Of a stretch of 64,000 bases of DNA, positions 34,926 through 44,761 are shown piece after piece. Every line of letters starts with the position of its first letter. Within the stretch, counting starts at the first letter, position 1. The stretch is from NCBI RefSeq assembly GCF_009362845.1, contig NZ_WHNW01000001.1, forward strand, positions 81,888-145,887, read 5' to 3'. The notes beneath the pieces are model-generated. The model had not been told where the DNA came from and did not search any database. It saw only the letters and a program-made list of their open reading frames with translations. The translations under genes were made by a program, and so were the position numbers. The DNA is from Ostreibacterium oceani (GTDB lineage: Bacteria; Pseudomonadota; Gammaproteobacteria; Cardiobacteriales; Ostreibacteriaceae).

Positions 34926-37202
34926 ATGAAAAAAACTTTGCTCTATGTGTGGTTATTACTGGGTTCTTTGGGGACAGCTGTTGCCGAGACGTTTACCGTT
35001 GAGGATGTCCGAGTGGATGGTCTGCAACGAATTACAGCCGGTAGCTTTTTTAATTATTTGCCCGTTCGTCAAGGTGATAGATTAGATGAAGCGGATTTTC
35101 CCCAAATTATTCGTCAGCTTTATCAAACTGATTTTTTTGACTATATTAATCTGTATAAAGAAGGCAATACGTTAATCGTTGAGGTTGAAGAGCGACCTGT
35201 CATCGGTGAAATTGAAATCGTGGGTAATAAAGAAATTAAAACCGATGATTTGCTCAATGGATTGTCAGGACTAGGCATTTCACCCGGAAATACCTTTGAT
35301 GTTGCCAAATTAAAACAAGCAGAACGCGAATTACTTAATGTCTATCATGCGCGCTCAAAGTTTGATGTCATTATCGCAATGCAAGAAAACCCATTGCCAG
35401 ATAATCGTGTGCAGCTTAATGTTGATATTCAAGAAGGCATCTCTGCACGCATCCAGCAAATCAATATTGTCGGGAATAAGGCATTTTCCGAAAAAGAAAT
35501 TTTGAAAAAAATCGACCTCTCAACAACAAAATGGCATTCGTTGTTTACTAAAAATGATCGGTACTCAGGCGATAAATTACGGGGTGATATTGCTGAAATC
35601 GAAGCATTTTATTTAGACAGAGGATTTCTGGATTTTAAAATTAACTCGACGCAAGTTAGTTTAACCGATGATAAAAAAGGGGTTTATATCACCGTCAGCC
35701 TAGTAGAAGGTCTGCCATACCGCGTAAAATCTGTCGATTTTGTCGGTACCGACGCGATTGATAAAGCACAATTAAACGACATGATAGCGTTTGAAGTGGG
35801 TGACTATTACGCCAGAAAGGCGGTACGTGAAACCCAACAAAACATTAAAAATGCCCTAGGGGATAAAAGCTATGCCTTTTCAGCGGTGCAGATTATCCCT
35901 GATATCGATAGAGAAAATAACGAAGTTTCATTGACTTATGCAATTGATAAAGGTCGAAAAACAACCGTTCGCCGCATACAGTTTGCGGGCAATTACAAAA
36001 CCAACGATGAAGTGTTGCGGCGCGAAATGCGCCAATTTGAATCGGCACCCTATAATCACACGAAAATAGCGCGTTCTTTAGAGCGAATCCAGCGCTTGCA
36101 AAATATTACTAGCGTGACCCGCAAAGAAGTCCCTGTGGCAGGGCAGCCTGACCAAGTGAATATTGTTTACGAAGTCACTGAAAGCCTACCGCGAACCATT
36201 ACCGCGGGCGTTGGTTATGGATCGTCGTCAGGATTTTTGTTTAACTTGGGTTATGAGACAGCAAATTTCTTTGGCACGGGAAATACCTTTGCGTTTGATT
36301 TTAATAATTCAACGGAGACACGCCAGTATAGCTTTACCTTCACCGACCCATACTATACGGAAAATGGTGTGAGCCGAACGTTTAACTTGTATTACCGCGA
36401 ACAAGACGAAGATGAAGCCGAAATCGGTGATTGGACTAGCGATAATTGGGGGGCGTTTTTGCGCTATGGTATCCCCATTAACGAGTATGAATCCTTTAGA
36501 ATTGGCGGTGGGTATCGTGGTATTGAAATAAAAACAGGCGATGAAGTGGCGCCTGAAATCCCGGATTATCTCGCTGAAAACGGCGAGCGTTATGATGAAT
36601 TTGTGTTTGATTTTGCATGGACTAATGACACACGAGATAAAACGGTATTTTCTACCAGCGGTGCGGTTACTCGCTTGAATGCAGAAATTGTCGTGCCAGG
36701 CAGCGATGAGACGTATTACAAATTAGGTGCTAGAAACCGAACTTATTTTGGCATAAGTGATAATTTGTTATTGTCGGTGCGTGGTGATTTGAGCTACGGT
36801 GACGGCTACGGTAGCACCGAGGAGCTGCCCTTTTTCAGGAATTACTATGCAGGGGGGCTGACGACAATTCGTGGATTTGAGTCTAACTCTTTAGGTCCTA
36901 AGTGGAGCAATGATGATGTGCGCGGTGGAAACCTACGCGTCACTGGTGGTGCAGAGGTTATCTTCCCGTGGTATTTGGGGCAAGATGCTGAGACAGTTCG
37001 CGTTGGTTCGTTTGTAGATTTTGGTAATGTCTATAGTGACGTAGATGATTTTGATGTGTCTGATTTTCGCTACTCTGCTGGGCTATTTTTGATATGGCGT
37101 TCACCTGTCGGCCCATTGAATTTAAGCTATGGCGTGCCGCTTAATGAAGAGGATGGGGATAAAATCGAAAATTTCCAATTTACCATTGGGGTGCCTTTGT
37201 AG
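34926..37202 (+). CDS. bamA: Outer membrane protein assembly factor BamA
   Basis: BamA is the essential beta-barrel insertase of the outer membrane. The 758-residue protein has a signal peptide (about 1-20, ending AVA before ETF), five POTRA domains (about 22-420, starting FTVEDVRVDGLQRI) and a 16-strand C-terminal barrel. The conserved barrel motif is seen as TTIRGFESNSLGP, matching the VRGF/Y loop of Omp85 proteins. The C terminus ends FQFTIGVPL, with Leu rather than the usual Phe or Trp. skp, lpxD and fabZ follow with overlaps, as in the classical cluster; rseP is not upstream. Confidence 0.95.
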   Translation: MKKTLLYVWLLLGSLGTAVAETFTVEDVRVDGLQRITAGSFFNYLPVRQGDRLDEADFPQIIRQLYQTDFFDYINLYKEGNTLIVEVEERPVIGEIEIVGNKEIKTDDLLNGLSGLGISPGNTFDVAKLKQAERELLNVYHARSKFDVIIAMQENPLPDNRVQLNVDIQEGISARIQQINIVGNKAFSEKEILKKIDLSTTKWHSLFTKNDRYSGDKLRGDIAEIEAFYLDRGFLDFKINSTQVSLTDDKKGVYITVSLVEGLPYRVKSVDFVGTDAIDKAQLNDMIAFEVGDYYARKAVRETQQNIKNALGDKSYAFSAVQIIPDIDRENNEVSLTYAIDKGRKTTVRRIQFAGNYKTNDEVLRREMRQFESAPYNHTKIARSLERIQRLQNITSVTRKEVPVAGQPDQVNIVYEVTESLPRTITAGVGYGSSSGFLFNLGYETANFFGTGNTFAFDFNNSTETRQYSFTFTDPYYTENGVSRTFNLYYREQDEDEAEIGDWTSDNWGAFLRYGIPINEYESFRIGGGYRGIEIKTGDEVAPEIPDYLAENGERYDEFVFDFAWTNDTRDKTVFSTSGAVTRLNAEIVVPGSDETYYKLGARNRTYFGISDNLLLSVRGDLSYGDGYGSTEELPFFRNYYAGGLTTIRGFESNSLGPKWSNDDVRGGNLRVTGGAEVIFPWYLGQDAETVRVGSFVDFGNVYSDVDDFDVSDFRYSAGLFLIWRSPVGPLNLSYGVPLNEEDGDKIENFQFTIGVPL

Positions 37203-37846
37203 TGATTGCACTATCTGCACTATTTGCGCTATCTGTTCGTCGGCTATTGATGGATTTTATGTCGCTGATTGCTCTGGTTGCCGTCGTTACCCTTGTCGTC
37301 CTAGCGACATTGAGCCAGCCCGTATTGGCGCAGACAGATACGGCCGATACGCCCAATACACCCGTAGTCACTAATCAACAAAACGCAGTGACAGCCAACG
37401 AAAATTTAAAAATTGGGTTTGTTAATATTCGGCAGTTATTGGCGCAAGCACCACAGCTAGAGCAAATTCGCGTGAGTTTGGCACGAGAATTTGAGGCTGA
37501 AAACCAACAGCTGATTCAATTACAATCAGACATTGCAACGCTAAACCAGCGTTACGACAGTATTGAGGCAGAACAGAGTAATGAGTTGTTGCGGTTGCAG
37601 CAGTTGATTGCGGAAAAACAGCGTGAACTTAATCGTGTCCGCCAGTTATTACAAGACGAGTATAGCTTGCGACGTAATGAAGCGCTCAATCAGTTACAAA
37701 CGCTGATTGTGCAAATGGTCGCTAGAGTGTCACAAGATAAAAACCTAGATATTGTGCTGAATAATACTGGGGTTGTCTATGTGAGCAATCGAATTGATAT
37801 CACACCAGACGTCATGGCATACTTGTCGGAGCAATCGCTTGATTAA
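37202..37846 (+). CDS. skp: Periplasmic chaperone Skp/OmpH family
   Basis: Skp holds unfolded outer-membrane proteins in the periplasm. The 214-residue product has a hydrophobic signal region ending about residue 43 (VLAQ), then the OmpH pattern beginning [16 protein letters not shown] and a long coiled coil (about 85-165, rich in Glu/Gln/Leu). The end matches the family's [19 protein letters not shown] motif. The GTG start at 37202 overlaps the bamA stop (TAGTG); an ATG at 37250 ([10 protein letters not shown]) gives a more normal signal peptide, so the start is uncertain. lpxD begins inside its last codons. Confidence 0.85.
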   Translation: MIALSALFALSVRRLLMDFMSLIALVAVVTLVVLATLSQPVLAQTDTADTPNTPVVTNQQNAVTANENLKIGFVNIRQLLAQAPQLEQIRVSLAREFEAENQQLIQLQSDIATLNQRYDSIEAEQSNELLRLQQLIAEKQRELNRVRQLLQDEYSLRRNEALNQLQTLIVQMVARVSQDKNLDIVLNNTGVVYVSNRIDITPDVMAYLSEQSLD

Positions 37847-38888
37847 ATTTGATGTCTCGCTAGGACAATTGGCTGTATTTTGTCAGGGTGAGGTCATCGG
37901 AGATGCAAGCCAACGTGTCACTGGAGTTTGTTCTGTAGAAGCACCCATTGACAAACACCTCGCGTTTGTCAATCAGCCGCAGTTTTGTTCGCTAATCGAT
38001 GGTGGCAACGGGTGTTATTATATTGTCAAGCCTGATTGGCAAGACAAAGTAAGCCACGGCATCTGTCACGACAACCCAATGCAAGCGTATCGATTAATTC
38101 TCGATGCCATACTGGCAACACAAAATACAGCGCCTGCTCACGGGTCAACGACTATAGCCACGGCACAAATAGCGGCAACGGCACAAATAGCAAGCGATGC
38201 CTCAATCGGTCAGGATTGTGTGATTGGTCACCATGTCGTGATAGAGTCTGGAGTGGTGATTGGCGACTATTGTCGGATAGGGCATCATTCGGTGATTACG
38301 TCAGGGTGCCAACTAGGTGCGGATTGTGTGATTGAAAACCAAGTCACTATCACCGGTAAAACCCAAATGGGTCGTGCTTGTCAAATTGGGTCAGGGGCGG
38401 TGATAGGTAGTTCTGGATTTGGTTTTAGCTTTGAAGGCGGTCAGTGGCAACCGATAGCGCAAATTGGTCGTGTTAAAATCGGAGAACGGGTTTTTGTCGG
38501 CGCCAATAGCTGCATTGATCGGGGGGCAATCCACGATACGATTATCGGCGATAATGTGATTATTGATAATTTAGTGCATATTGCCCATAATGTTGAGGTC
38601 GGTGATCATACGGCAATGGCGGCGTTTGTTGGCGTGGCAGGATCGACAAAAATTGGCAAATACTGTCTATTAGGCGGTAAAGTCGGGGTCGCGGGGCATA
38701 TCCACATTGCCGACGGTGTACAGATTAATGGCGGTAGCAATATACTGCAATCAATTGAAAAATCAGGGCGTTACTCTGGTGTTTTGCCGACACTGCCAGC
38801 GACTCGCTGGAATCGTCTCGCCATTTACTTTACCAAACTAGATGAATTGACTAAGCGGATAAAATCGATGAGGAAAGAAAATGAATAG
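37839..38888 (+). CDS. lpxD: UDP-3-O-acylglucosamine N-acyltransferase LpxD
   Basis: LpxD adds the second hydroxy-acyl chain in lipid A synthesis. The 349-residue protein has the N-terminal uridine-binding domain ([16 protein letters not shown]) and about ten left-handed beta-helix hexapeptide repeats (about 105-270), with the catalytic histidine region [18 protein letters not shown] start it at TTG 37839: GGAG at 37828-37831 gives 7-base spacing, the protein then begins [11 protein letters not shown] like homologues, and it overlaps the skp stop by 8 bases. The longer frame from 37794 lacks such support. fabZ overlaps its end by 8 bases. Confidence 0.93.
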   Translation: MIKFDVSLGQLAVFCQGEVIGDASQRVTGVCSVEAPIDKHLAFVNQPQFCSLIDGGNGCYYIVKPDWQDKVSHGICHDNPMQAYRLILDAILATQNTAPAHGSTTIATAQIAATAQIASDASIGQDCVIGHHVVIESGVVIGDYCRIGHHSVITSGCQLGADCVIENQVTITGKTQMGRACQIGSGAVIGSSGFGFSFEGGQWQPIAQIGRVKIGERVFVGANSCIDRGAIHDTIIGDNVIIDNLVHIAHNVEVGDHTAMAAFVGVAGSTKIGKYCLLGGKVGVAGHIHIADGVQINGGSNILQSIEKSGRYSGVLPTLPATRWNRLAIYFTKLDELTKRIKSMRKENE

Positions 38889-39348
38889 TGCAATTAATCA
38901 TTGTGATGTATTAGAAATTATGGCGTATTTGCCGCACCGGTATCCTTTTTTAATGTTAGACAAGGTCGTGACTTTTGAAAAGGGTAAATCTTTGACCGCG
39001 ATTAAAAATGTGACCGTAAATGAGCCTTTTTTTACGGGGCACTTCCCACAAAAACCTGTGATGCCAGGCGTTATGATTTTAGAAGCCATGGCGCAAGCGA
39101 CGGGCATACTTGGATTTAAAAGCGAAAACATGACGCCTGAAGAAGCACAACAGTCGCTGTACTATTTTGTAGGAATTGATAAAGCCCGTTTTAAGCAAGT
39201 GGTTGTGCCAGGGGATCAGCTAGAAATTGAGGTGCTTTTTGAGCGTTCACGGCGTGGTATTTTTTCGTTCACAGGGACGGCGCGCGTTGATGGTAAAGTG
39301 GCCTGTGTCGCTGAAATTATGTGTACCCGTCGCCCCGTAGACGAATAA
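38881..39348 (+). CDS. fabZ: (3R)-hydroxyacyl-ACP dehydratase FabZ
   Basis: FabZ dehydrates hydroxyacyl-ACP in fatty-acid synthesis and balances the pool used for lipid A. The 155-residue hotdog-fold protein has [13 protein letters not shown] (about 18-30) and the active-site block [20 protein letters not shown] with the catalytic His and Glu. A GAGGAAAG ribosome site lies inside lpxD's last codons. In the usual cluster lpxA and lpxB follow; here the next gene is on the opposite strand, so the operon ends with fabZ. The 3' end contains a 15-base duplication running into the intergenic DNA. Confidence 0.95.
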   Translation: MNSAINHCDVLEIMAYLPHRYPFLMLDKVVTFEKGKSLTAIKNVTVNEPFFTGHFPQKPVMPGVMILEAMAQATGILGFKSENMTPEEAQQSLYYFVGIDKARFKQVVVPGDQLEIEVLFERSRRGIFSFTGTARVDGKVACVAEIMCTRRPVDE

Positions 39349-39492
39349 GCGGTAGACGAATAAGCGGTAAATGAATGCCAGTGGATGAATAAACCAACGC
39401 ACGAACGAACAACGGGCGAACAAACCGTTAATTAGCGTTATTTGCCTAGAGGCTGCCCAGTCGATTTCCGAGTCGGTTTTCGAGTCGCTTTT

Positions 39493-40257
39493 CTAGAGGC
39501 TGTGGCTATTTGTATAATCACTGGTTTGGATAATCGCATCGCATAAGACATCAGTCCAGTGCTCAACCCCTGATGCGGTATTGATGTGGTCTTGGCGAAA
39601 TTCAACGAGAAAATTCGGCACCATTTGAGCGTCTGCATGCGCAGGCACGGTATAGCCTTTGTGAATGTAACCATCATAAGGCTCGTTATCACCGACTAAA
39701 TAAGGCGTGTTGTTGCGTAAGTATTGCGTAATAGCCGTAGTCGGTTGCGCGTCGCGGTAAATAAAGCCAATATCCCACGGTCGTTGTAATTGTTCGACGA
39801 CGAGCATAGGGGTAAAACTGTGAATATTGGCAAATTTTGTCTTGGGATTTTGGGTAAGCTTTTGACCAAGGACTTGCGCCACACAAAAATGAAAAGGCCA
39901 ATAAATTTCGTTAATTCGCCATAATCTGGCCTGCGTCGATAAGTGCGTATTGCCTGGTATAGCGACACCATCACTGGTTGCGGGGATGCAATCAGGGGCA
40001 TTTAACGGGCGGTTACAGTCGATAACCAGTCGCGAATAATGACAGACAATGGCGGTGGCGTTGAGTTTTTTAGACAAGGCTAGTGTCGCTTCGTATGCCC
40101 CGATATCATAGGCGATATGCTGCTTGAAAAACTGCTCGGTTAGTCCAAGGCGGTCTAGTGTATCAGGGACATCGGCGCTAGCATGTTCGCAGACCAGCAA
40201 CCAATCACTGGTGCCGTTTGGGTTAATAATGGAAACAGGTGAATTGATGTGCGTCAT
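39493..40257 (-). CDS. N-formylglutamate amidohydrolase family protein
   Basis: This 254-residue member of the HutG-like N-formylglutamate amidohydrolase family has the metal/active-site pattern LLVCEHASADVPDTLDRLGL near the N terminus (family form: CDHASNxxP), HIAYDIGAYEATLALS (about 46-61), and DCNRPLNAPDCIP (about 84-96). The C-terminal VEFRQDHI motif is also typical. These enzymes release glutamate from N-formylglutamate or act on related N-acyl compounds. No hut genes are nearby, so it is likely a stand-alone paralogue. It is convergent with fabZ. Confidence 0.85.
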   Translation of the reverse strand: MTHINSPVSIINPNGTSDWLLVCEHASADVPDTLDRLGLTEQFFKQHIAYDIGAYEATLALSKKLNATAIVCHYSRLVIDCNRPLNAPDCIPATSDGVAIPGNTHLSTQARLWRINEIYWPFHFCVAQVLGQKLTQNPKTKFANIHSFTPMLVVEQLQRPWDIGFIYRDAQPTTAITQYLRNNTPYLVGDNEPYDGYIHKGYTVPAHADAQMVPNFLVEFRQDHINTASGVEHWTDVLCDAIIQTSDYTNSHSL

Positions 40258-40469
40258 AAAAACAGGAGGTTAAATAGTTAATTATTGTTATTATTATTGT
40301 TGTTGTGTACATAAAGGGTAGCAATCAACGCGTAGCAATCAATATAAATCCGAAAACCAATGGTTGCACCTTAGCTGTACTGTCGCAATACAATAGGAGG
40401 GTAGATTGTAGGACATTTATCGCCTAGTTATCGCGTCTGTGTAGCCTCGATTACAGTCAATTAAGTCGA

Positions 40470-41159
40470 TTACAGATGCTTGGCGATATCGAGTGCAAGT
40501 GCCTCTAGTGCTTGATTATGCGCATCGACTAAAGCGACTGTACTGGTATCGGATAACGGAATATGGGTTGAAAAATTATAGCTATCGAGGTGCTTTGGTT
40601 TGACCAAACGATACTTAGCCACTAACGTGAGTTGATTGCTGTTATTGATGGATGCTTCGCTGATTAATTGTTGGATATCCACTTCAACAATGGTATCAAC
40701 CGAGATGCCTGGTGGTAATGGGTGAACTTCCACAGGCGACTGTTTTGTTGCTTCAATATTTCTAGCCAATATGGTTGGGATAGCATCTGAGAGTCGGTCT
40801 GCCCAAATGTCAGTAAGGGAAAGGTGTACTTTGCCGTTTTGTTGCATACGGACAATGCCTTTTTGGTTTAAATAATTGGGCAGTGTTACACGGCGAATAG
40901 ATACATCGGGTTGCCCTGAAATATCACTGATATTGGCGGTAGGGCTATGGCTTAACACATAGTAAGTTTGAATAGGTGGCGCGCTAGCGCAGCCTGCAAT
41001 GACGAGGCTGACAGCAATTGAAATGAGGCGCAATAGGCGCAATAGGTGCGTTTTAGCGATGATGCTTTTTTGCATTGAAGCTCGCATCAGGGTTGTTACA
41101 CGATGGGTCATATTGTTTGAATGGGTTTGTAAATGGGCGCTACGTTTATTGGTCACCAT
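40470..41159 (-). CDS. pqiC: PqiC-like outer-membrane lipoprotein (Pqi system)
   Basis: PqiC is a lipoprotein partner of the PqiAB intermembrane lipid-transport system. The 229-residue product contains a lipobox region (SLVIAGC) before ASAPPIQTYYVLSHS, the typical DUF330/ABC-auxiliary start. The GTVALV-like C-terminal segment and VEVDIQQL strand agree with the family. The ATG at 41159 lies inside the pqiB end with GGAAAG about 9 bases upstream, implying coupling; an internal methionine at 41075 (MQKSIIAKTH) would give a standard short lipoprotein signal. It is the last gene of a pqiA-pqiA'-pqiB-pqiC operon. Confidence 0.85.
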   Translation of the reverse strand: MVTNKRSAHLQTHSNNMTHRVTTLMRASMQKSIIAKTHLLRLLRLISIAVSLVIAGCASAPPIQTYYVLSHSPTANISDISGQPDVSIRRVTLPNYLNQKGIVRMQQNGKVHLSLTDIWADRLSDAIPTILARNIEATKQSPVEVHPLPPGISVDTIVEVDIQQLISEASINNSNQLTLVAKYRLVKPKHLDSYNFSTHIPLSDTSTVALVDAHNQALEALALDIAKHL

Positions 41160-42903
41160 GCTGTCTTTCCGTTGCTTGTTGTTGAGGTTGTTCGGATTGT
41201 TGGCGTCTGTTTTCACCAAATATCAAGGCATCAGGGCTGCGTGTCAGCATCTCTGATAAGATTTTTAATGAGGATAGTGTATCATTTAATTCACCCAATG
41301 TATCGGTTAGTCCATGATAGAGCGGTGCGTCGGGTGAATAACCTGCAATGACAGATTCGGTCTGTTTCACTAGCGTCTCAATCGATTTGGTCAACTGTTG
41401 TATTGATTGATGCGAGGCTTGGGAAAGCTGCTGCCCATCTTTGAGTAGTGCATTAAATGCATCGAGCGTTGGTTGTAAGTTTAGTTGGGTTAACGTGGTG
41501 TCTGCGTTGTTAAGCAATTGATTGGCACTGGTCACCAACTCGTTGATAGGCATTTGATTGATTTTATCAACAAACGTTGCAATGCTGTCGGTGATCGTCT
41601 CTAGCGATTCGGGCTGCGTGGGTAAAATCGGATAGCCTGTTAGGTCGTCGACAGTAGCGAGTTGCAACGGTAGTGGGATGATATTGTCACTCATCGCGAG
41701 GGTGATGTTTTTGCTTCCAGTTAATAGGTTAGCCGTGACTAGGCGTGCATGCAAACCACTTTGAATTAGCTGATTGGTCAGTGAGGCGGCCGTCGTGCGA
41801 TTACTGGTATCGTTGGCAGTGTTATGGCTTGTGTCATGGCTTGAATTAAGGACTGTGATACGATCTTCATAGATTTCATACAGAACAGGGGTGTAAGTTT
41901 TGCCGCTAATCGGATCAAACATGAGCTGAATGGCTTTTACCTTGCCCACCGTAATACCGTTCATCAGCACCTGAGCATCGGTTGATAAGCCGCTAATATT
42001 GGATTCAAAATAGCTAACAAACAGTTGTTTTTTGCCAAACTGTTGCTCGTAAGCGATGGTTTTGTTGGGGTAGAGGAAGAATTCCGTATGGCTAGTCACC
42101 GCTTCGTCATTTAAGAGTAACTCAATGGGGGTTTCAAATGCAATGCCCCCAGCGACAAGGGCTTCGATGGATTCTAAGGCAACGTCGATACCATTGGCGC
42201 TCGTTTTGACGGAAATACCGCCTGCCGACCAAAATTTACTATTTTGTCGGATCAGCTGGTGGTGTGGTGCGTTAATAAATACGTCAACTTTGACCCATAA
42301 ATAGTCGTCTGAGAAATAAACACGCTCGATATTACCCACTGGCATCCCTTTGTAATAGACGGCAGAGCCTGGGTAAAATGCGGTCGATTTTTCAGCCAAT
42401 AGCGTCAGGCGAAGCCCAGGTTTGTCTTGTGTGGTGATAGGTGGATCGGATAGACCGACAAAATGGTATTGGTAGTCTTGGTTTTGGTCTTTTGCTGGGT
42501 CTATTGTGATATAAGCGCCAGAGAGCAGTGTGTTTAGCCCTGAAATTTTCGTTACTTCAATACGGGGTTTGACGATCCAGAATTGGCTGTCTTTGCGAAT
42601 AAGGTTTTCGCTACCTTTTTGTAGGCGGATATAGACAAGCACATTGTCAAGCGACTCGTCTAGTGTGATTTTTTCAACTTGACCTATGGTGACAGATTTG
42701 TATTTTAGTTTGGTGTTTTCGACGCTAATGCCCTCGGCATTGTCAAACTGAATGGTGATTAATGGCCCTTGGGAAGTAAAATGAGAAACCACGAGAAAAG
42801 CCGCCACGAGAAAGGCGATAAAAGGTATCCACCATACGTGATTGAATTTGTTTTCTGGTGTGCGGGTGGCCTCGGGTAACGGGGTATTGGTTTCGTTATT
42901 CAT
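41146..42903 (-). CDS. pqiB: PqiB, MCE-domain intermembrane transport protein
   Basis: PqiB forms a periplasm-spanning hexameric tube for lipid transfer. The 585-residue protein has one N-terminal membrane helix (about 24-44) and three MCE domains, each marked by a hydrophobic strand followed by GLxxGxxV-like turns: AEGISVENTKLKYKSVTIGQ (about 58-77), PGSAVYYKGMPVGNIERVYF, and a third with STDAQVLMNGITVGKV. The C-terminal region (about 450-560) is a long helix, the needle of the known structure. The length is similar to E. coli PqiB (546). Confidence 0.92.
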   Translation of the reverse strand: MNNETNTPLPEATRTPENKFNHVWWIPFIAFLVAAFLVVSHFTSQGPLITIQFDNAEGISVENTKLKYKSVTIGQVEKITLDESLDNVLVYIRLQKGSENLIRKDSQFWIVKPRIEVTKISGLNTLLSGAYITIDPAKDQNQDYQYHFVGLSDPPITTQDKPGLRLTLLAEKSTAFYPGSAVYYKGMPVGNIERVYFSDDYLWVKVDVFINAPHHQLIRQNSKFWSAGGISVKTSANGIDVALESIEALVAGGIAFETPIELLLNDEAVTSHTEFFLYPNKTIAYEQQFGKKQLFVSYFESNISGLSTDAQVLMNGITVGKVKAIQLMFDPISGKTYTPVLYEIYEDRITVLNSSHDTSHNTANDTSNRTTAASLTNQLIQSGLHARLVTANLLTGSKNITLAMSDNIIPLPLQLATVDDLTGYPILPTQPESLETITDSIATFVDKINQMPINELVTSANQLLNNADTTLTQLNLQPTLDAFNALLKDGQQLSQASHQSIQQLTKSIETLVKQTESVIAGYSPDAPLYHGLTDTLGELNDTLSSLKILSEMLTRSPDALIFGENRRQQSEQPQQQATERQHGDQ

Positions 42904-42936
42904 TAATGATGTTATTATTTACGATTGTGATTGTGG

Positions 42937-43629
42937 TTAGGTATTATGGGGTCTTTGGTTGCTGTTTTTGGTTGCTATTTGGTCTTGTTGTAGATCCCAA
43001 ATGAGTCTGGGGTCAAACTGAGAAACGGCAAGCATCGTCAACACCACAAGAGCGGTAAAAAAAACAATCCCAACGTTGGGCTCAATCTTGGCAAATAAAC
43101 CCATTTGTATCAAGGCGCCAAGTAGGGCAACGACAAAGACATCAATCATCGACCAGCGCCCAATAATTTCGCTAAAATGATATAGCTTGGTTCGAAAGAG
43201 AATGTGGCGGCTGGATCTTATTTGGCAAGTGTAGCATAGATAAGCCATGCTGAGAATTTTAAACACTGGGGTGACAAAACTAGCGATAAAAACAATCAAG
43301 GCAATCAAGTAGGATTCGCTTTGCCATAAATGCCAAATTCCCGATAAAATGGTATCACTTTGACTGCCTGTGATGGCCGTTGCCGCCATGATAGGAAAGA
43401 CATTTGCAGGAATAAAAACGATGATTGCCGTGATTAAATAAGCCCAAGTTTTACTGAGGCTTTGAGGGGTTCTTAGATGGACTTGGCGATGGCATAGGGG
43501 GCAGTGCGTGTCATTCATGGATACTAACGTTGCACAAGTCAAACAGGTTTTTAAGCCCATTTTCGCAGCGCTCGTGGTGGCGTTATTTTGGCTAATAGGG
43601 CTAGGGCTAGTTGAGCTAGTTGGGCGCAT
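42937..43629 (-). CDS. pqiA: Paraquat-inducible protein A, second half
   Basis: This is the C-terminal half-equivalent of PqiA, 230 residues from the ATG at 43629. It carries a zinc-ribbon-like CLTC and CPLC pair, then four hydrophobic segments with KTWAYLITAIIVFIPANVFPIM, the typical PqiA repeat signature, and a RWSMIDVFVVALLGAL block. The N-terminal 30 residues are Ser/Thr/Pro-rich. It overlaps the preceding pqiA-type gene by 14 bases, so the two halves are made as separate coupled proteins instead of the fused PqiA of E. coli. Confidence 0.88.
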   Translation of the reverse strand: MRPTSSTSPSPISQNNATTSAAKMGLKTCLTCATLVSMNDTHCPLCHRQVHLRTPQSLSKTWAYLITAIIVFIPANVFPIMAATAITGSQSDTILSGIWHLWQSESYLIALIVFIASFVTPVFKILSMAYLCYTCQIRSSRHILFRTKLYHFSEIIGRWSMIDVFVVALLGALIQMGLFAKIEPNVGIVFFTALVVLTMLAVSQFDPRLIWDLQQDQIATKNSNQRPHNT

Positions 43630-44281
43630 GGCGAGGTTGATTTTGGGCGTTATTTTTTGTGTATTGCGTGTTTTTGGCTGCACGCTGTTGTAAACGGATA
43701 TGTTGCCAAATTCGTTTCTCAGGAAGTGCAAGGCTAATCAATGCATTAATAACGACTAATACGGAGAAAAGATAAAAGCCTTCGGCAAGCTGAATATTGG
43801 CAAAAGTAGCCAGCTTGACCAGTGTCACAAGCGTGGCGACTAAGTAGACTTCAATCATGCCCAGTGCCGACAGGCGAATAATCCAGCGAATTAAACCCAC
43901 AGAAAAATAAGGCGGTCGATGATAGGCTAGCGGTAATATGGTGAATAATAATCCCACAAATCGCAACAATGGCAAGCCTACAATCAATAAACCGACCGTG
44001 AGTGCCAGCGCGATATTCTGTGAATTGAGCATCGCAAGCGTTGAGCCTAACAGTGAAATTTGTTGTTGTTGCCCCGATAGCGTCAAACTTAGAAAAGGCA
44101 GGGTAATCGCTGGAAAAAATAAAACAATGGCGGCAATAAGTAATGCAATACTTTTATTTAGTGGTGTGCTTGTGTGATAAAGTGTTTGCTTACAACGCGG
44201 ACAGCAAGCTTTTTCGCCAGGGTTCAGTGAAATACCCTGTGCGATTAAGTCACAATGTAAACAAACTACCGAGTTATGCAT
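43616..44281 (-). CDS. pqiA: Paraquat-inducible protein A, first half
   Basis: This is the N-terminal half-equivalent of PqiA, 221 residues. A zinc-ribbon pair (VCLHCDL, CCPRCKQTL) is followed by four membrane segments, including KSIALLIAAIVLFFPAITLPF and RWIIRLSALGMIEVYLVATL; the second matches the PqiA motif with the MIEVYL/MIDVFV helix. It is the first gene of the pqi operon. PqiA is the inner-membrane component that hands lipids to the PqiB tube. Confidence 0.88.
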   Translation of the reverse strand: MHNSVVCLHCDLIAQGISLNPGEKACCPRCKQTLYHTSTPLNKSIALLIAAIVLFFPAITLPFLSLTLSGQQQQISLLGSTLAMLNSQNIALALTVGLLIVGLPLLRFVGLLFTILPLAYHRPPYFSVGLIRWIIRLSALGMIEVYLVATLVTLVKLATFANIQLAEGFYLFSVLVVINALISLALPEKRIWQHIRLQQRAAKNTQYTKNNAQNQPRHAPN

Positions 44282-44337
44282 TGAGATTAAGCGGTTGCCT
44301 TATCAGCGTTGTTGTGACTGCAGTTATTTTTCTGGGG

Positions 44338-44640
44338 CTATTTTTTATCGTCATTTGCTGTCTGTTGACTGGCTTTTAACGACTGCACACGGCGTACGTG
44401 ATTTTCATAAGCTTCGATCACTTTTTTGATGCCGCTTTCTTTGAGGTAACCCTCGTTGCCGGTAAAAACATACGTGGTATAGACCGCTGATGAGGCCATT
44501 AACGCCGTTGATATATCGTGAATTTCCACGCCTTCGTTTCTGAATTTATTGGCGAGCGCAATGAATTCATTTAGCAGTTCTTGGTGGGATACGGCGTTTT
44601 TTTCTGTGTTTTTTGTTTGTTCGGTGCTTTCTGAGCTCAT
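44338..44640 (-). CDS. DUF3144-like small protein
   Basis: This is a 100-residue cytosolic protein of unknown function, mostly helical and acidic. The core (QELLNEFIALANKFRNEG, then STALMASSAVYTTYVF) resembles the DUF3144 family as I recall it. I start it at the ATG ending at 44640, preceded by an AGGAG ribosome site; a longer frame from 44706 runs through the terminator hairpin and is not credible. It lies upstream of the pqi operon on the same strand with a 56-base gap, so it may be co-transcribed. No role can be assigned. Confidence 0.7.
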   Translation of the reverse strand: MSSESTEQTKNTEKNAVSHQELLNEFIALANKFRNEGVEIHDISTALMASSAVYTTYVFTGNEGYLKESGIKKVIEAYENHVRRVQSLKASQQTANDDKK

Positions 44641-44686
44641 AGCATCTCCTAAGGTAAATAAAAAATCTGTGAATAACAATCTGTGA

Positions 44687-44718
44687 ATAAAAAAAATCTG
44701 GGGCAAACGCCCCAGATT
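44687..44718 (-). terminator. Rho-independent terminator of the secreted-protein gene
   Basis: On the minus strand a perfect 10-bp stem (AATCTGGGGC and GCCCCAGATT, 44695-44718) with a 4-base loop is followed by a run of seven T. It lies 44 bases after the stop of the 44762-46192 gene and separates it from the DUF3144-like gene. Confidence 0.9.
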
Positions 44719-44761
44719 CTAACAAAAAAACGTACGACGAGGTAGTTTTTGTTAGTTGTTG

